DNA of 64,000 bases from Fodinicurvata sp. EGI_FJ10296. Lineage in GTDB: Bacteria > Pseudomonadota > Alphaproteobacteria > DSM-16000 > Inquilinaceae. Position numbers and translations under genes: made by a program. The notes beneath the pieces are model-generated. The model was not told where the DNA came from. It did not search any database and worked only from the letters and a program-made list of their open reading frames with translations. The stretch spans positions 418,536-482,535 of the forward strand of contig NZ_JBFCVL010000006.1 in NCBI RefSeq assembly GCF_040712075.1, written 5' to 3'. The stretch's first letter is position 1, and each line of letters opens with the position of its first letter. Of this stretch, positions 46,641-57,479 are shown piece by piece.

Positions 46641-47294
46641 TCAGGCCAGAGCGGCGGCCGTCCTGGCCAGGTCCTCGACCCGTTGCCAGTCGCCAGCTTC
46701 GACGGCGTCCTTTGGCGTCAGCCATGAACCGCCGACACAGGCGACGGCGGGCAGGTTCAGGAATGACCCGGCGGTTTCGGCCGTGATGCCGCCGGTGGGA
46801 CAGAAGCGAAGCTGGGGGAAGGGCGCGGAAAGCGCCTTGATCAGTGCCGTGCCGCCAGTGACCGTTGCCGGAAACAGCTTGACGCGGTCGTAACCGGCTT
46901 CCATGGCGGCCATGGCCTCCGAAGCGGTTGCGATGCCGGGCAGAAACGGCCAGCGCCGGCCGCCGTCATCGCCGTGGTCGGCCAGTGCGGCGATCAATGC
47001 CGATGTCAGTCCCGGGCTGACGCCGAAGGCGGCCCCTGCTTCCCGTGCGGCGACCACATCGCGGGCGTTCAGCACCGTACCGGCGCCGACGATGGCGTCG
47101 GGGACTTCGCGGCTGATGCGCCTGATCGCTTCGATGCCCGCAGGCGTCCGCAAGGTGATCTCGATCACCGGCAGGCCGCCGCGAACCAGCGCTGCCGCCA
47201 ATGGAACGGCGGTTTCGGCGTCGGTCACCGTCACTACCGGAATGACCGGGGCTGTCGTCATCACCGTCTCGATCGTAGGTGTCTGGCCGGTCAT
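46641..47294 (-). CDS. eda: 2-dehydro-3-deoxy-phosphogluconate (KDPG) aldolase
   Basis: This 217-residue class I aldolase of the Entner-Doudoroff pathway splits KDPG to pyruvate and glyceraldehyde 3-phosphate. The Schiff-base Lys is in YDRVKLFPA, the catalytic Glu in PVIEITLRT, and IVGAGTVLN and FCPTGGIT bind phosphate and pyruvate. The start codon overlaps the kinase stop (ATGA), so kinase and aldolase are coupled. Confidence 0.95.
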   Translation of the reverse strand: MTGQTPTIETVMTTAPVIPVVTVTDAETAVPLAAALVRGGLPVIEITLRTPAGIEAIRRISREVPDAIVGAGTVLNARDVVAAREAGAAFGVSPGLTSALIAALADHGDDGGRRWPFLPGIATASEAMAAMEAGYDRVKLFPATVTGGTALIKALSAPFPQLRFCPTGGITAETAGSFLNLPAVACVGGSWLTPKDAVEAGDWQRVEDLARTAAALA

Positions 47295-48301
47295 GCCGCC
47301 CCTCCCGCGCTGAGTGAAAATTGTCCATCCGCCATGGCTTCACGCGGAATGACCGCACCGCGATGGCCGATCACGACCGCCGCCAGACGCCCGCCGGTGG
47401 CGGCCGCCGCTGCCGGCGCCTGACCTGTCAGCCGTGCCGCGAGATAGCCGGCGTTGAAGCTGTCCCCGGCGGCCGTCGTGTCGACGACCCGGTCGACCGG
47501 TGTCGCCGGTACCGTGGTTGCTCCGTCGGCGTCCATCACGAACGCGCCTTCGGCTCCCCGCTTGACGACGATTTCCCGGGCGCCCTGGGCCCAGAGCCGT
47601 TGGGCCATATCTTCCGCCGATACGGTCTGGCCGGTCAGTTGCGCCTCATCGTCGACGCCGGACAGGGCGACATCGGTCAACGCTTCCATACGCGCGAATG
47701 CGGCCGCCGCGTCGTCGGTCGACTCCCAGTTCTTCGGTCGGTAGTTGGCATCGAACGCGATGCGCGTTCCCCGCTTGCGCGCGGCATCCAGGGCGGCGAA
47801 CAGCCGTTCGCGCCCATCGGCACCATAGAGCGACAAGGAAATGCCCGAAAGATAGACGATATCGGATTCGGCCAGGGCAGCCGCTGTCTGCTCTGCCCGC
47901 CCGCTCTGAAACAGTGTCCGGGCCGGTGCCTGCGACCGCCAATAAAGGAATTGGCGTTCGCCGGTCGGGTCGGTGCGGATGACATAAAGTCCGGGAACCT
48001 GCCCGGCGTCGCGAAAGACACGGTCGGTGCCAATCCCCTCGGCCTCCCAGCCGGCGATCATTTCATCGCTGTACGGATCGTCGCCGAGCGCCGTCACGTA
48101 ACGGGTCTGAGCACCCAGACGCGCCATATAAAGTGCCGTGTTCAGCGTATCGCCCCCGTATGCCCGGCGCATGACACCGTCGCCGGTATCCGACAACTCC
48201 ATCATACACTCACCGACGGCGGAAATACGCGCGTCGGCCAATGAGATGCCGTCCAACGGGCGGCCCGCCCGCCCGCCCGGCCCGGATGCAGTGTCAGTCA
48301 T
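47291..48301 (-). CDS. kdgK: 2-keto-3-deoxygluconate kinase (PfkB family)
   Basis: This 336-residue sugar kinase opens with ISAVGECMMELSDTGDGVM followed by YGGDTLNTALYMARLGAQT, as in KdgK. The PfkB C-terminal motif is TTAAGDSFNAGYLAARL with the catalytic Asp, and FDANYRPKNWE is a conserved sugar-binding region. It makes KDPG for the overlapping aldolase gene. It lies 72 bp after the dehydratase gene on the same strand. Confidence 0.93.
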   Translation of the reverse strand: MTDTASGPGGRAGRPLDGISLADARISAVGECMMELSDTGDGVMRRAYGGDTLNTALYMARLGAQTRYVTALGDDPYSDEMIAGWEAEGIGTDRVFRDAGQVPGLYVIRTDPTGERQFLYWRSQAPARTLFQSGRAEQTAAALAESDIVYLSGISLSLYGADGRERLFAALDAARKRGTRIAFDANYRPKNWESTDDAAAAFARMEALTDVALSGVDDEAQLTGQTVSAEDMAQRLWAQGAREIVVKRGAEGAFVMDADGATTVPATPVDRVVDTTAAGDSFNAGYLAARLTGQAPAAAAATGGRLAAVVIGHRGAVIPREAMADGQFSLSAGGAA

Positions 48302-48373
48302 TCATTTCCATCCCGTGCGGGTGGGGGCGCCGCCCGCAGGCGGCGCGGTTAGCGTTGCAAGCCGTGAGGTCGA

Positions 48374-50176
48374 TCAGTGCGAGTGGCGCGGCGTGCCGTG
48401 CGTTTCGACGATGCGCACATATTTCACCGCATTCTCCATACAGCCGCCCTCAGAAAGATGGCCCACATGTTCGCGATAGATTTCCTGCCATGGCGTCTGG
48501 TTGACGAGGTCCGGCGGTGTCCACGCCGCGCGCCGCTGCTCGATTTCCTTGGCGTCGATCAGCATGTCGACCCGATGGGCGTTCATGTCGATGCGAACCT
48601 TGTCGCCCGTCTTCAGCAGGGCGAGGCCGCCGCCGACCACTGATTCCGGCGATGCGTTCAACACCGACGGACTGCCGGAGGTTCCCGACTGCCGCCCGTC
48701 GCCGATGCAGGGAAGCTGGGTGACGCCCATCTTCACCAGCGAATCCGGCGGCAGCATGTTCACGACTTCCGCCGAACCGGGATAGCCGATGGGGCCGCAA
48801 TTGCGGATGAACAGCACCGTCTTCTCGTCGATGTCGAGCGAGGGGTCGTTGATCCGGTCGTGATAGTCCTCCGGACCCTCGAAGACGACCGCTTTGCCTT
48901 CGAACACGCCTTCGTTGCCGGGATCGGAAAGATAACGTTTGCGGAACTCGGGGCTGACGGCCGACGCCTTCATGATGGCACTGTCGAACAGGTTGCCGGT
49001 CATGTGCATCAGGCCGGCTTTTTCCTTGAGCGGCTTGTCATATGAACGAATGACGTCGCGGTCCACGACTTCGGCATCGCGAACGTTCTCGCCCGCTGTC
49101 CGGCCGTTGATCGTCAGGGCGTCGGCATGCAGCTTACCCGCCTTCAGCAGCTCGTGCATGACGGCCGGAACGCCGCCGGCCTGATGATAACTCTCGGCCA
49201 GATGTTCGCCCACCGGCTGGCAATTGACGAGGAGCGGAATGTCGTAACCGACGCGCTGCCAGTCGTCGTTGGTGATCTCGACGCCCACATGCCGGGCGAT
49301 GGCGGCGATATGCGGCGGGGCATTGGTCGATCCGCCGATGGCGGAATTCACGACAATGGCGTTCTCGAATGCCTGTTTGGTCAGGATCTTTGACGGCTTC
49401 AGATCCTCGAACACGATCTCGACCGCCCGCTTGCCGGTGCGATAAGCCATCTGCTGGCGCTCGCGATAGGGCGCCGGAATGGCGGCGCAACCGGGCAGGG
49501 ACATACCCATCGCCTCGGCCAGCGAGTTCATGGTCGACGCGGTGCCCATGGTGTTGCAGTGGCCCGCACTGGGGGCGGATGCTGCCACCATATCCATGAA
49601 TTCGTCGAATTCGATTTCGCCGGCCGCCAGCAGTTCGCGGGCGTGCCAGACGACGGTTCCGGATCCGACTTTCTGGCCCTTGAAATTGCCGTCCAGCATC
49701 GGCCCGCCAGACAGGACGATGGCCGGGATATCGATGGTCGCCGCCGCCATCAGGCAGGCCGGCGTGGTCTTGTCGCAGCCGGTCGTCAGGACAACACCGT
49801 CGATGGGATAGCCGTAAAGCACTTCGACCAGGCTGAGATAGGCAAGATTGCGGTCCAGCGCCGCAGTCGGCCGTTTGCCGGTTTCCTGAATCGGGTGAAT
49901 CGGAAATTCGATGACGACGCCGCCGCCGTCACGCACGCCGTCGCGGACCCGGTCGGCCAACTGCATGTGATGCCGGTTGCAAGGCGAAAGGTCGCTGCCG
50001 GTCTGGGCGATGCCGATGATCGGCCGCCCGGAGGTGAGTTCTTCCTTCGTCAGTCCATAGTTCAGATAGCGTTCGAGATAGAGCGCCGACATGCCCGGAT
50101 TGGACGGATCCATGAACCAGTCCTGACTGCGAAGGCGGCGACCCTGTGACCCGGATCCCGGTTTCTTTTCTGACAT
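48374..50176 (-). CDS. Sugar-acid dehydratase, IlvD/Edd family (xylonate dehydratase-like)
   Basis: This 600-residue Fe-S dehydratase matches the XylD/L-arabinonate dehydratase branch. [33 protein letters not shown] (cluster Cys), [15 protein letters not shown] (second Cys) and [17 protein letters not shown] (third Cys) are seen. The ATG at 50176 is set by GGGAGGAAG 6 nt upstream. The family turns aldonic acids into 2-keto-3-deoxy acids. With a KDG kinase and KDPG aldolase it could feed a semi-phosphorylated Entner-Doudoroff route; with the divergent SDR and hydrolase it could feed a diketo-acid route. Confidence 0.92.
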   Translation of the reverse strand: MSEKKPGSGSQGRRLRSQDWFMDPSNPGMSALYLERYLNYGLTKEELTSGRPIIGIAQTGSDLSPCNRHHMQLADRVRDGVRDGGGVVIEFPIHPIQETGKRPTAALDRNLAYLSLVEVLYGYPIDGVVLTTGCDKTTPACLMAAATIDIPAIVLSGGPMLDGNFKGQKVGSGTVVWHARELLAAGEIEFDEFMDMVAASAPSAGHCNTMGTASTMNSLAEAMGMSLPGCAAIPAPYRERQQMAYRTGKRAVEIVFEDLKPSKILTKQAFENAIVVNSAIGGSTNAPPHIAAIARHVGVEITNDDWQRVGYDIPLLVNCQPVGEHLAESYHQAGGVPAVMHELLKAGKLHADALTINGRTAGENVRDAEVVDRDVIRSYDKPLKEKAGLMHMTGNLFDSAIMKASAVSPEFRKRYLSDPGNEGVFEGKAVVFEGPEDYHDRINDPSLDIDEKTVLFIRNCGPIGYPGSAEVVNMLPPDSLVKMGVTQLPCIGDGRQSGTSGSPSVLNASPESVVGGGLALLKTGDKVRIDMNAHRVDMLIDAKEIEQRRAAWTPPDLVNQTPWQEIYREHVGHLSEGGCMENAVKYVRIVETHGTPRHSH

Positions 50177-50230
50177 AGTGCTTCCTCCCGAAGCGTGTTT
50201 CGCGGCCATCGGCCCGGTTGTCGGCTGCTT

Positions 50231-51259
50231 TCAGCGGCGCTGGGCCATTCGGTCCAGGTTGACGCCGTTTCTAAGGATGCCATCACGAAGATAGAGCATC
50301 ATCGTTTCCATACTGAGGCGCCTTGCGTCCCGCCTGCTTTCCGGGCTGGACCAGGCGGCGTGCGGCGAGAGGATCACGCGGTCGCGAAGCGCCGGATCGC
50401 CTTCGGAACACCCCCTGATCAGCGGGCTCGCCGGATCGGGCGGCTCCTGCGGCAAGACGTCGAGGGCTGCGCCGCCGATCTTCGCCGCCGTCAAGGCGTC
50501 GTACAGCGCGTCGATATCGACCAGAGCGCCACGCGCCGTGTTGATCAGGATGGCATCGGACCGCATGGCGGCCAAAGCCTTTGCATCGATGATCCCGCGC
50601 GTTTCCGCTGTCAAGGGTGCGTGCAAGCTCACGATGTCGCTCTCGGCAAGCAGATTTTCGAGCGTGTCGACGCGGTCGACGCCGGCGGCGATCTCCATGC
50701 CGCGCGGCTGGTACGGGTCGTAAGCAACGATCGACAGCCCGAAAGCCTTTGCCCGCAGTGCCGTCGCAAGACCGATCCGCCCCAGACCGACGATGCCGAG
50801 CCGACGGCCGCGGATTCTGCGAACGGTCGGAGCGCGCGAGAAATCGAAACCGCCGACAGGATCTTCGATCATATTGCGATGAAACGGAATCAGCCCGCGG
50901 GAAAGGGCAAGCATCATGGCGATGGCGTGGTCGGCGACTTCACTGGTCCCATAGTCGGGCGTATTGCAGACCGGAATGCCGGCTTCGGCGGCCGCATCGA
51001 TGTCCAGATGGTCGAAGCCGACACCGGCCCGGACGATGATCCGGCAGTGGTCGAGCTTCGCGATGATCGCAGCATCGATCGGCCGCTCGTGCCATACCAG
51101 CAAGCCGTCGCATTGGCGCCAGCTTTCTTCCGGAATGGCGGCACCGACCCGTTCACGATAGATTTCCAGCGTCGCGCCGCCGCCGGCCACTTCCTTTTCG
51201 ACCAGACCACCATCATCGTACTGGGCATCGGGCGTCAGAATTTTGAACGATTCCGCCAT
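50231..51259 (-). CDS. D-isomer-specific 2-hydroxyacid dehydrogenase
   Basis: This 342-residue NAD-dependent enzyme has the Rossmann motif GLGRIGLATALRAKAF, catalytic Arg in LINTARGALVDID, Glu in DVLPQEPPDP and His in LSPHAAWSS. The sequence is near the CtBP/phosphoglycerate dehydrogenase branch. It is 54 bp upstream of the dehydratase gene in the same operon and faces the SDR gene across a 177-bp divergent promoter region. It probably oxidises or reduces a sugar-derived 2-hydroxy acid. Confidence 0.9.
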   Translation of the reverse strand: MAESFKILTPDAQYDDGGLVEKEVAGGGATLEIYRERVGAAIPEESWRQCDGLLVWHERPIDAAIIAKLDHCRIIVRAGVGFDHLDIDAAAEAGIPVCNTPDYGTSEVADHAIAMMLALSRGLIPFHRNMIEDPVGGFDFSRAPTVRRIRGRRLGIVGLGRIGLATALRAKAFGLSIVAYDPYQPRGMEIAAGVDRVDTLENLLAESDIVSLHAPLTAETRGIIDAKALAAMRSDAILINTARGALVDIDALYDALTAAKIGGAALDVLPQEPPDPASPLIRGCSEGDPALRDRVILSPHAAWSSPESRRDARRLSMETMMLYLRDGILRNGVNLDRMAQRR

Positions 51260-51319
51260 GGCTCCACTTTCATTGCGTCCTCCCCAACCTGCCTTAACGG
51301 CTTTTGCCTTGAAGGATAA

Positions 51320-52177
<858 letters not shown>

Positions 52178-52239
52178 CCGGTCAGTTTCGCTCATCTGAA
52201 ATCGGCAATGATAATGACGACGAATTGGAGAGTCCTTCC

Positions 52240-53088
52240 ATGAAATTCCTTCGCTATGGCCCACAGGGTCATGAAAAGCCCGGCCTTCTGGATGCCGGCG
52301 GTACGGTGCGCGATCTTTCTGCCCAGGTGGGCGATATCAGTGGCACCGCACTGGCGGACGGCACACTTGTGCGCCTTGGGTCGATCGATCCGTCGACGCT
52401 GCCGGCTGTAGCCAATCCAGGCCGCCTCGGGCCGTGCGTTTCCGGCGTGGGCAAGTTCATCTGCATTGGGTTGAATTATGCCGACCACGCCGAGGAAAGC
52501 GGTATGGCCGTGCCGCAGGAACCGATCCTGTTCATGAAGGCGACCAGCGCCATCACGGGGCCCAACGACCGGATCATCATTCCGCGCGACAGCAAGAAGA
52601 CCGACTGGGAAGTCGAACTGGGCGTCGTGATCGGTCGGGAAGCCCGCTACGTTGATGAACGCGACGCACTCGACTATGTCGGCGGATATTGCGTAATCAA
52701 TGACGTGTCCGAACGCGAGTTCCAGGCCGAGCGCGGCGGCCAATGGACGAAGGGGAAAAGCGCGGATACCTTTGGCCCGATCGGCCCCTGGCTGGTCACG
52801 CCCGACGAGGTTCCCGATCCCCTGAACCTCGGTATGTGGCTGGAAGTCGATGGCCATCGGTACCAGAACGGCAGTTCGCGAACGATGATTTTCGGCATCG
52901 CCAAGCTTGTCAGTTATATTAGCAACTTCATGAGCCTGCAGCCGGGCGATGTGATTTCCACCGGCACGCCGCCAGGCGTCGGCATGGGATGCAAGCCGCA
53001 GGTGTTCCTGAAACCGGGCAATGTCGTGACGCTTGGCATCGACGGGCTGGGCGAACAGCGCCAGGAGGTCGTGGCGTACGGGGCGTAA
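52240..53088 (+). CDS. FAH-family hydrolase, 2,4-diketo-3-deoxy sugar-acid hydrolase-like
   Basis: This 282-residue protein of the fumarylacetoacetate hydrolase family begins MKFLRYGPQGHEKPGLLD, as do 2,4-didehydro-3-deoxy-L-rhamnonate/fuconate hydrolases. Metal ligands lie in KTDWEVELGVVIG and CVINDVSEREFQAE; FICIGLNYADHAEE and STGTPPGVGMG frame the active site. After SDR oxidation it would cleave the diketo acid to pyruvate and a second acid such as lactate or glycolate. It is 62 bp after the SDR gene. Confidence 0.9.
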   Translation: MKFLRYGPQGHEKPGLLDAGGTVRDLSAQVGDISGTALADGTLVRLGSIDPSTLPAVANPGRLGPCVSGVGKFICIGLNYADHAEESGMAVPQEPILFMKATSAITGPNDRIIIPRDSKKTDWEVELGVVIGREARYVDERDALDYVGGYCVINDVSEREFQAERGGQWTKGKSADTFGPIGPWLVTPDEVPDPLNLGMWLEVDGHRYQNGSSRTMIFGIAKLVSYISNFMSLQPGDVISTGTPPGVGMGCKPQVFLKPGNVVTLGIDGLGEQRQEVVAYGA

Positions 53089-53144
53089 CGCGAAAGCCGG
53101 ACCGCTCGGGTCGGGCGCCACGTTGATCGCGAAGAGGGTGGCGT

Positions 53145-53936
53145 ATGTCCAGCGATTCATCGCCGGAAAAGATCACGGCTATCGACAAAGCCCTGATGTT
53201 GCTGACGCTTGTTGGCGAGAACGGGCGCCGCCCTCTACGTTTGACCGATATTGTCGAATTATCGGGGTTCAGTAAGCCCACCGTCCACCGACTGTTGAAC
53301 GCTCTGCGGCATCACGGCCTGGTGATTCTCGACGAGTCGACTCATAAATACGAACTCGGCTCCAAGGTGCTGGTTCTCGGTGCCCAGTATCGTTCCGGCC
53401 TCAATATGGAGTCCAAGGCATTGCCGCTCCTGCGTGAGTTGGTGCGTCAGGCGGCGGCTACGGTTCACATGGGTATTAGGGACGGTATTCATGCCGTCTA
53501 TATCGAGAAAGTGGAAAGCGACCAGTCGATCCGGCTGGCATCGGGGGTCGGCCAGCGCGCAAGTCTGCACAGTTCGTCGATTGGAAAGGTGCTCTTGGCA
53601 CATTCCGGTGATGACGTCTTCACGGCTCTCGTTGACCACGGTCTTGCGGCGCGCACGGCCAATACGATCGTGGATCCGGAGCGCCTGCGGCGGGAGATTG
53701 CCGATGTTCGCCAGCAGGGCTTTGCCGTGGATGATCAGGAGAATGAAATCGGCATTCGGTGCGTAGCAGCGCCGATACGCGACCATCGGGGCGAGGTTAT
53801 CGCATCGATCAGTATCTCTGGAACGCTGACACAGGTGCCAAAACAATCTGTGAACCGGCAGGTCATGATGCTGATGGAGTCGGCCAAGCGGATCAGCGCG
53901 GCATTGGGATACCGCGAGCAGCGGATTGCCGGATAG
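53145..53936 (+). CDS. IclR family transcriptional regulator
   Basis: This 263-residue regulator has an N-terminal winged helix (ALMLLTLVGENGRRPLRLTD, then SKPTVHRLLNALRHHGLV) and a C-terminal effector domain with VGQRASLHSSSIGKVLLAH and IRCVAAPIRDHRGEVIASIS. It follows the hydrolase gene by 56 bp on the same strand. By position it should control the sugar-acid genes. Candidate palindromes lie at 51341 and 58163. Confidence 0.93.
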   Translation: MSSDSSPEKITAIDKALMLLTLVGENGRRPLRLTDIVELSGFSKPTVHRLLNALRHHGLVILDESTHKYELGSKVLVLGAQYRSGLNMESKALPLLRELVRQAAATVHMGIRDGIHAVYIEKVESDQSIRLASGVGQRASLHSSSIGKVLLAHSGDDVFTALVDHGLAARTANTIVDPERLRREIADVRQQGFAVDDQENEIGIRCVAAPIRDHRGEVIASISISGTLTQVPKQSVNRQVMMLMESAKRISAALGYREQRIAG

Positions 53937-53981
53937 GGCCGGTATTCAAGCGGCCTACGTATCCGATCTGGAACTGCACTC

Positions 53982-54995
53982 TCAGTGGGAGGAAACCCCG
54001 TCGAGGACGTCTGCAATGCTCGATGCGGTGGCGGCCCGACGAAGCAGCGGGCGGAGCTCGTCCGCCGACATTGCATTGATCCGTTCACGGAACGACTGAT
54101 CGACGAGTCCAAATCGTGCTTCGAGAATGTCCAGCAAATCATCCCTGCGCGCTGACCTCAGACCTTCAGCTCTACCCTCAGCCATTCCCTTGGTCATTCC
54201 TTCGGCCATTCCCTCGGCCTTGCCCTGTTTCAGCCATTCCTGCGCCGCCAGTGATACCATACTGTCCTCCATGCCCGGTTTGGCTTCGGCTGCGAACTGC
54301 TTCCAGTGGTCGGCATCGATCCATTGCTGACGATCCAGAATATAACGCACAATCTGCTGCGCCAGAAGGGTGCCGTCACTCAGACGGGCCATGACGCGGA
54401 TGATCGCTTCGGGCGGCGCGTTACTGTGACTGACATATTTCAGCGCCAGCCACACCGCTGCCACCTCCGGTGAGGCCGAAAGCCGGTCGTCTTCTCGGCG
54501 CCCCAGATCGTGAACTTCATAGCGCAACGCCCGCACATAGTCGGCGATGGCGCTGTTGCCCCCCGTATCCACGCAGTCGAGCAGCGTGTCCGCCACGGTC
54601 CAGCGACGCCGGCCGTGATAGACGACGATCGGGAGGATCGGCGGCAGGGCGCGCAGCCGGTCGCGCCTGCTCCCGGCGAAGCGGTCCCAGATCCGCACCA
54701 TATAGCTCAGCAGCTGCAATGGTGTGCGGGCGTCGAGGCTGCTTTTGTGCTCCATCAACACATAGACGAAGGCCGTCCCGCCGCTGGTCAGCGTTACCTC
54801 GAACAGCCGGTCGCTCTGGCTGTCGGCCAGCGTCTCGTCGATGAAGCTGCCGTCGATGAGCCGCGGCGGCTCAGGCGTGATCAATGATGCGATTGCGGGC
54901 GGCAGAAATTCCCGCACGACAACCGCCGCCCGGCCGGGATCGTCCAGCAGCGCCCGGAACAGGCTGTCATGAGGGTTGCTCGCCGGTGCCGCCAT
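53982..54995 (-). CDS. Rpn family recombination-promoting nuclease/putative transposase
   Basis: This 337-residue PD-(D/E)XK nuclease is of the Rpn (transposase_31/DUF4351-like) family. NPHDSLFRALLDDPGRAAVV is the standard opening. The nuclease core runs LIDGSFIDETLADSQSDRLF to FVYVLMEHKSS, with the E-x-K motif in EHK. A MAEG/MTKG/RAEG repeat follows near residues 270-290. Members such as RpnA promote RecA-independent recombination. It sits alone between the IclR and TRAP genes with no terminal inverted repeats seen, so it may be a single-gene acquisition. Confidence 0.88.
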   Translation of the reverse strand: MAAPASNPHDSLFRALLDDPGRAAVVVREFLPPAIASLITPEPPRLIDGSFIDETLADSQSDRLFEVTLTSGGTAFVYVLMEHKSSLDARTPLQLLSYMVRIWDRFAGSRRDRLRALPPILPIVVYHGRRRWTVADTLLDCVDTGGNSAIADYVRALRYEVHDLGRREDDRLSASPEVAAVWLALKYVSHSNAPPEAIIRVMARLSDGTLLAQQIVRYILDRQQWIDADHWKQFAAEAKPGMEDSMVSLAAQEWLKQGKAEGMAEGMTKGMAEGRAEGLRSARRDDLLDILEARFGLVDQSFRERINAMSADELRPLLRRAATASSIADVLDGVSSH

Positions 54996-55094
54996 CGTCT
55001 CCGCCGATCATTGAATCGTCGACACGATAGCATGCATCTTTTGCGAGAATATATAGAGAAAATACATATACTGGATGCAGCGGGATTTGAGAAT

Positions 55095-55123
55095 GGCCCG
55101 GATTCTCGGTGAAAATCCGGGCC
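55095..55123 (-). terminator. Hairpin downstream of the second TRAP operon
   Basis: GGCCCGGATT and AATCCGGGCC form a perfect 10-bp stem with a 9-nt loop, 12 bp after the stop codon of the DctP gene. The minus-strand sequence after it is only weakly T-rich, so termination efficiency is uncertain; it may also shield the 3' end of the mRNA. Confidence 0.6.
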
Positions 55124-55134
55124 CTCTCGGCTGC

Positions 55135-56142
55135 TTACTCGGAACGGATTTCTTCCAGAGCACTCATCATCCGGTCAATGACATCCTGCCCGATGCTATC
55201 GGCGTGGCGTTCGTAGACCGGCTGCGCCCGCTCACGCATACGCGCTTGCTCTTCGGCCGACAGCTCGTTGATTTCCATGCCGACTTCTTCAAGCTTTGCC
55301 CGGGATTCGTCCGACAGTTCACGGCTCACCGAGCGTTGGACATCACGTCCGACAATGGCGCAATCTCTCAGGATTTCCTGTTCGGTCGAGGACAGCGTGT
55401 CCCAGATCGGCTTGGAGAACAGGAGCATGAACGGCGTATAAGCATGCCGGGTCACGGAGAGATAGTCCTGGACTTCGTAGAACTGCGACGTGTCGATGGT
55501 GACGAACGGATTTTCCTGTGCGTCGATTGCACCGGTTTCCAGTGCCGTGAACACTTCGCCGAATGCCATGGGCGTCGCGTTCGCGCCCATGTTCTCGAAT
55601 GTGTCGAGGAAGATATTGTTCTGCATCACGCGGACGCGCATCCCCTCGAAATCTTCCCAACGCTCGACCGGGCGTTGCGAATTGGTCAGGTTTCGGAATC
55701 CGTTCTCCCACCATGCCAGATTGACCAGCCCGCTTTCTTCGAGCTTCTCATTCATGAAGTCACCGAACTCGCCGTCGAGAATGGCGTCGGCTTCTTCGGC
55801 ATTGGCGAAAAGGAAGGGCAGGTCGAAGACGCCGAGCGCAGGCTCGATGGCCACGATCGGCGATGTCGAGGTAACGACCATTTCCTGCGTTCCGGATCGA
55901 AGAGCCTGGGTGGCTTCCAGGTCATCGCCCAGTGCGCTGCCCCAGAACGCCGTCAACTCCATCTGCCCGTCGGATTGTTCGGCCAGGCACTCGTTCATGG
56001 CCTCGATTCCGTCGCCGACCGGGTGGTCTTCATTGACGCCGTTGGAGACCCGGAAATTGCGATCCTGGATGTCGGCAATGGCTGGCCCTGCAACCGCAAG
56101 CGCCAGTGCGGCTGTCATCGTGGAAAATATCACCTTGTTCAT
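55135..56142 (-). CDS. TRAP transporter substrate-binding protein (DctP type)
   Basis: This 335-residue periplasmic binding protein has a signal peptide (VIFSTMTAALALAVAGPAIA). RNFRVSNGVNEDHPVGDGIE opens the DctP fold, LGVFDLPFLFANAEEADAIL follows, and WEDFEGMRVRVMQNNIF has the carboxylate-binding Arg. NPFVTIDTSQFYEVQDYLSV is a late conserved block. It is the last gene of a DctQ-DctM-DctP operon beside the sugar-acid cluster, so its ligand may be a sugar acid. That is inferred from position. Confidence 0.93.
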   Translation of the reverse strand: MNKVIFSTMTAALALAVAGPAIADIQDRNFRVSNGVNEDHPVGDGIEAMNECLAEQSDGQMELTAFWGSALGDDLEATQALRSGTQEMVVTSTSPIVAIEPALGVFDLPFLFANAEEADAILDGEFGDFMNEKLEESGLVNLAWWENGFRNLTNSQRPVERWEDFEGMRVRVMQNNIFLDTFENMGANATPMAFGEVFTALETGAIDAQENPFVTIDTSQFYEVQDYLSVTRHAYTPFMLLFSKPIWDTLSSTEQEILRDCAIVGRDVQRSVSRELSDESRAKLEEVGMEINELSAEEQARMRERAQPVYERHADSIGQDVIDRMMSALEEIRSE

Positions 56143-56201
56143 TTGGTCCTCCCATTGGACGTTGGTTGTAGGTTCACTTCCACATCCCGCGGACTTGCCC
56201 G

Positions 56202-57479
56202 TTATCTGAGGTAGGCAAGCGGCACGGTGATGATCTCTGGAAACATAATGAACAGAAACAGCAAGACGACCTGCGCGAACAGGAACGGGGCAATGCCCAC
56301 GATCACCTGACCCAGCGGAACCCTGGAAACACCGCTGACGACGTTCAGCACAATTCCGACCGGCGGTGTTATCAGCCCGATGCAGGTGTTCATCACGAAC
56401 ATCACGCCGAAATAGACCGGATCGATCCCGGCTTCCCGGATGATGGGCATCAGTACAGGCGTCATGATCAGGATCGTCGGCGCCAGGTCCAGAGCCATCC
56501 CGATCATGAGCACCAGCGCCATGATCACGGCCATGAGCAGTTTCGGCCGGTCAATCAATGGTTCGATCAGCCCGCGAATTTCGGCGGGTATGTTGGCGCT
56601 GGTGATCAGCCAGGACGAAACCAGAGCTGCTGCCACCAGGAAAAGCACTACCGAAGTGGTCTTCGATGCATTGACCAATACCTGATAGAGATCGGCAATT
56701 TTCAGTTCCCGGTAGATGAACATTCCAACAAACAGAGCATAGACCGCGGCAACGACGGCGGCTTCGGTCGGCGTGAATACGCCGAAGCGAATTCCACCCA
56801 GAATGATTACCGGCATCAGAAGGGCCCAGCCCGCCCGCCCGGTCGCGCGCAGCCGTTGGGCACCCGATTGCTTTGGCAGCTTCGCGACCTTTTCCTTGCG
56901 GGCAACGATCATCCAGGTAATGACCAGAGTGATTGCCATCATCAGGCCCGGCACGATGCCGCCCATGAACAAGCCCGTGATGGAAACATTCGCGGCAACG
57001 CCGAAGATGATGAAGGCGATCGACGGCGGAATGACGGGCGCGATAATGCCGCCCGAGGCCATCAGTCCCGCCGCTCGCGGAACGTTATAACCGGCGTCCC
57101 GCATCATCGGAATCAGGATGGAGGCGAGGGCGGCGGTGTCGGCTGCGGCCGACCCCGACAAACTGGCCATGATCACCGCTGCGACGACGGCGACGACGCC
57201 CAGGCCGCCGCGAATATGGCCGACGCAGGCGATGGCGAAATTGACGATCCGTTTCGAGAGGCCGCCGGCGTTCATCAGTTCGCCTGCGAGCAGAAAGAAC
57301 GGGATCGCCAGGAGCGTGAACGTGTTGGCGCCGGAGACCATTCGCTGGGCAATGATCTGTGTGTCGAATATGCCCATATGGGTCATCAGCATGATGCCCG
57401 AGAATATGAGCGCAAACGCGACCGGGACACCGATGGCGAGCGCGCCGATCAGCGATGCCAGGAAAACGACGATGGTCAT
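56202..57479 (-). CDS. TRAP transporter large permease (DctM type)
   Basis: This 425-residue permease has about twelve membrane helices. IPFFLLAGELMNAGGLSKRI, AVIMASLSGSAAADTAALAS and MASGGIIAPVIPPSIAFIIF are typical. Its ATG overlaps the DctQ stop by 4 bp (ATGA) and it precedes DctP by 59 bp. The operon order DctQ-DctM-DctP differs from the P-Q-M order of the other TRAP set in this window, so the two are not recent duplicates. Confidence 0.94.
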   Translation of the reverse strand: MTIVVFLASLIGALAIGVPVAFALIFSGIMLMTHMGIFDTQIIAQRMVSGANTFTLLAIPFFLLAGELMNAGGLSKRIVNFAIACVGHIRGGLGVVAVVAAVIMASLSGSAAADTAALASILIPMMRDAGYNVPRAAGLMASGGIIAPVIPPSIAFIIFGVAANVSITGLFMGGIVPGLMMAITLVITWMIVARKEKVAKLPKQSGAQRLRATGRAGWALLMPVIILGGIRFGVFTPTEAAVVAAVYALFVGMFIYRELKIADLYQVLVNASKTTSVVLFLVAAALVSSWLITSANIPAEIRGLIEPLIDRPKLLMAVIMALVLMIGMALDLAPTILIMTPVLMPIIREAGIDPVYFGVMFVMNTCIGLITPPVGIVLNVVSGVSRVPLGQVIVGIAPFLFAQVVLLFLFIMFPEIITVPLAYLR

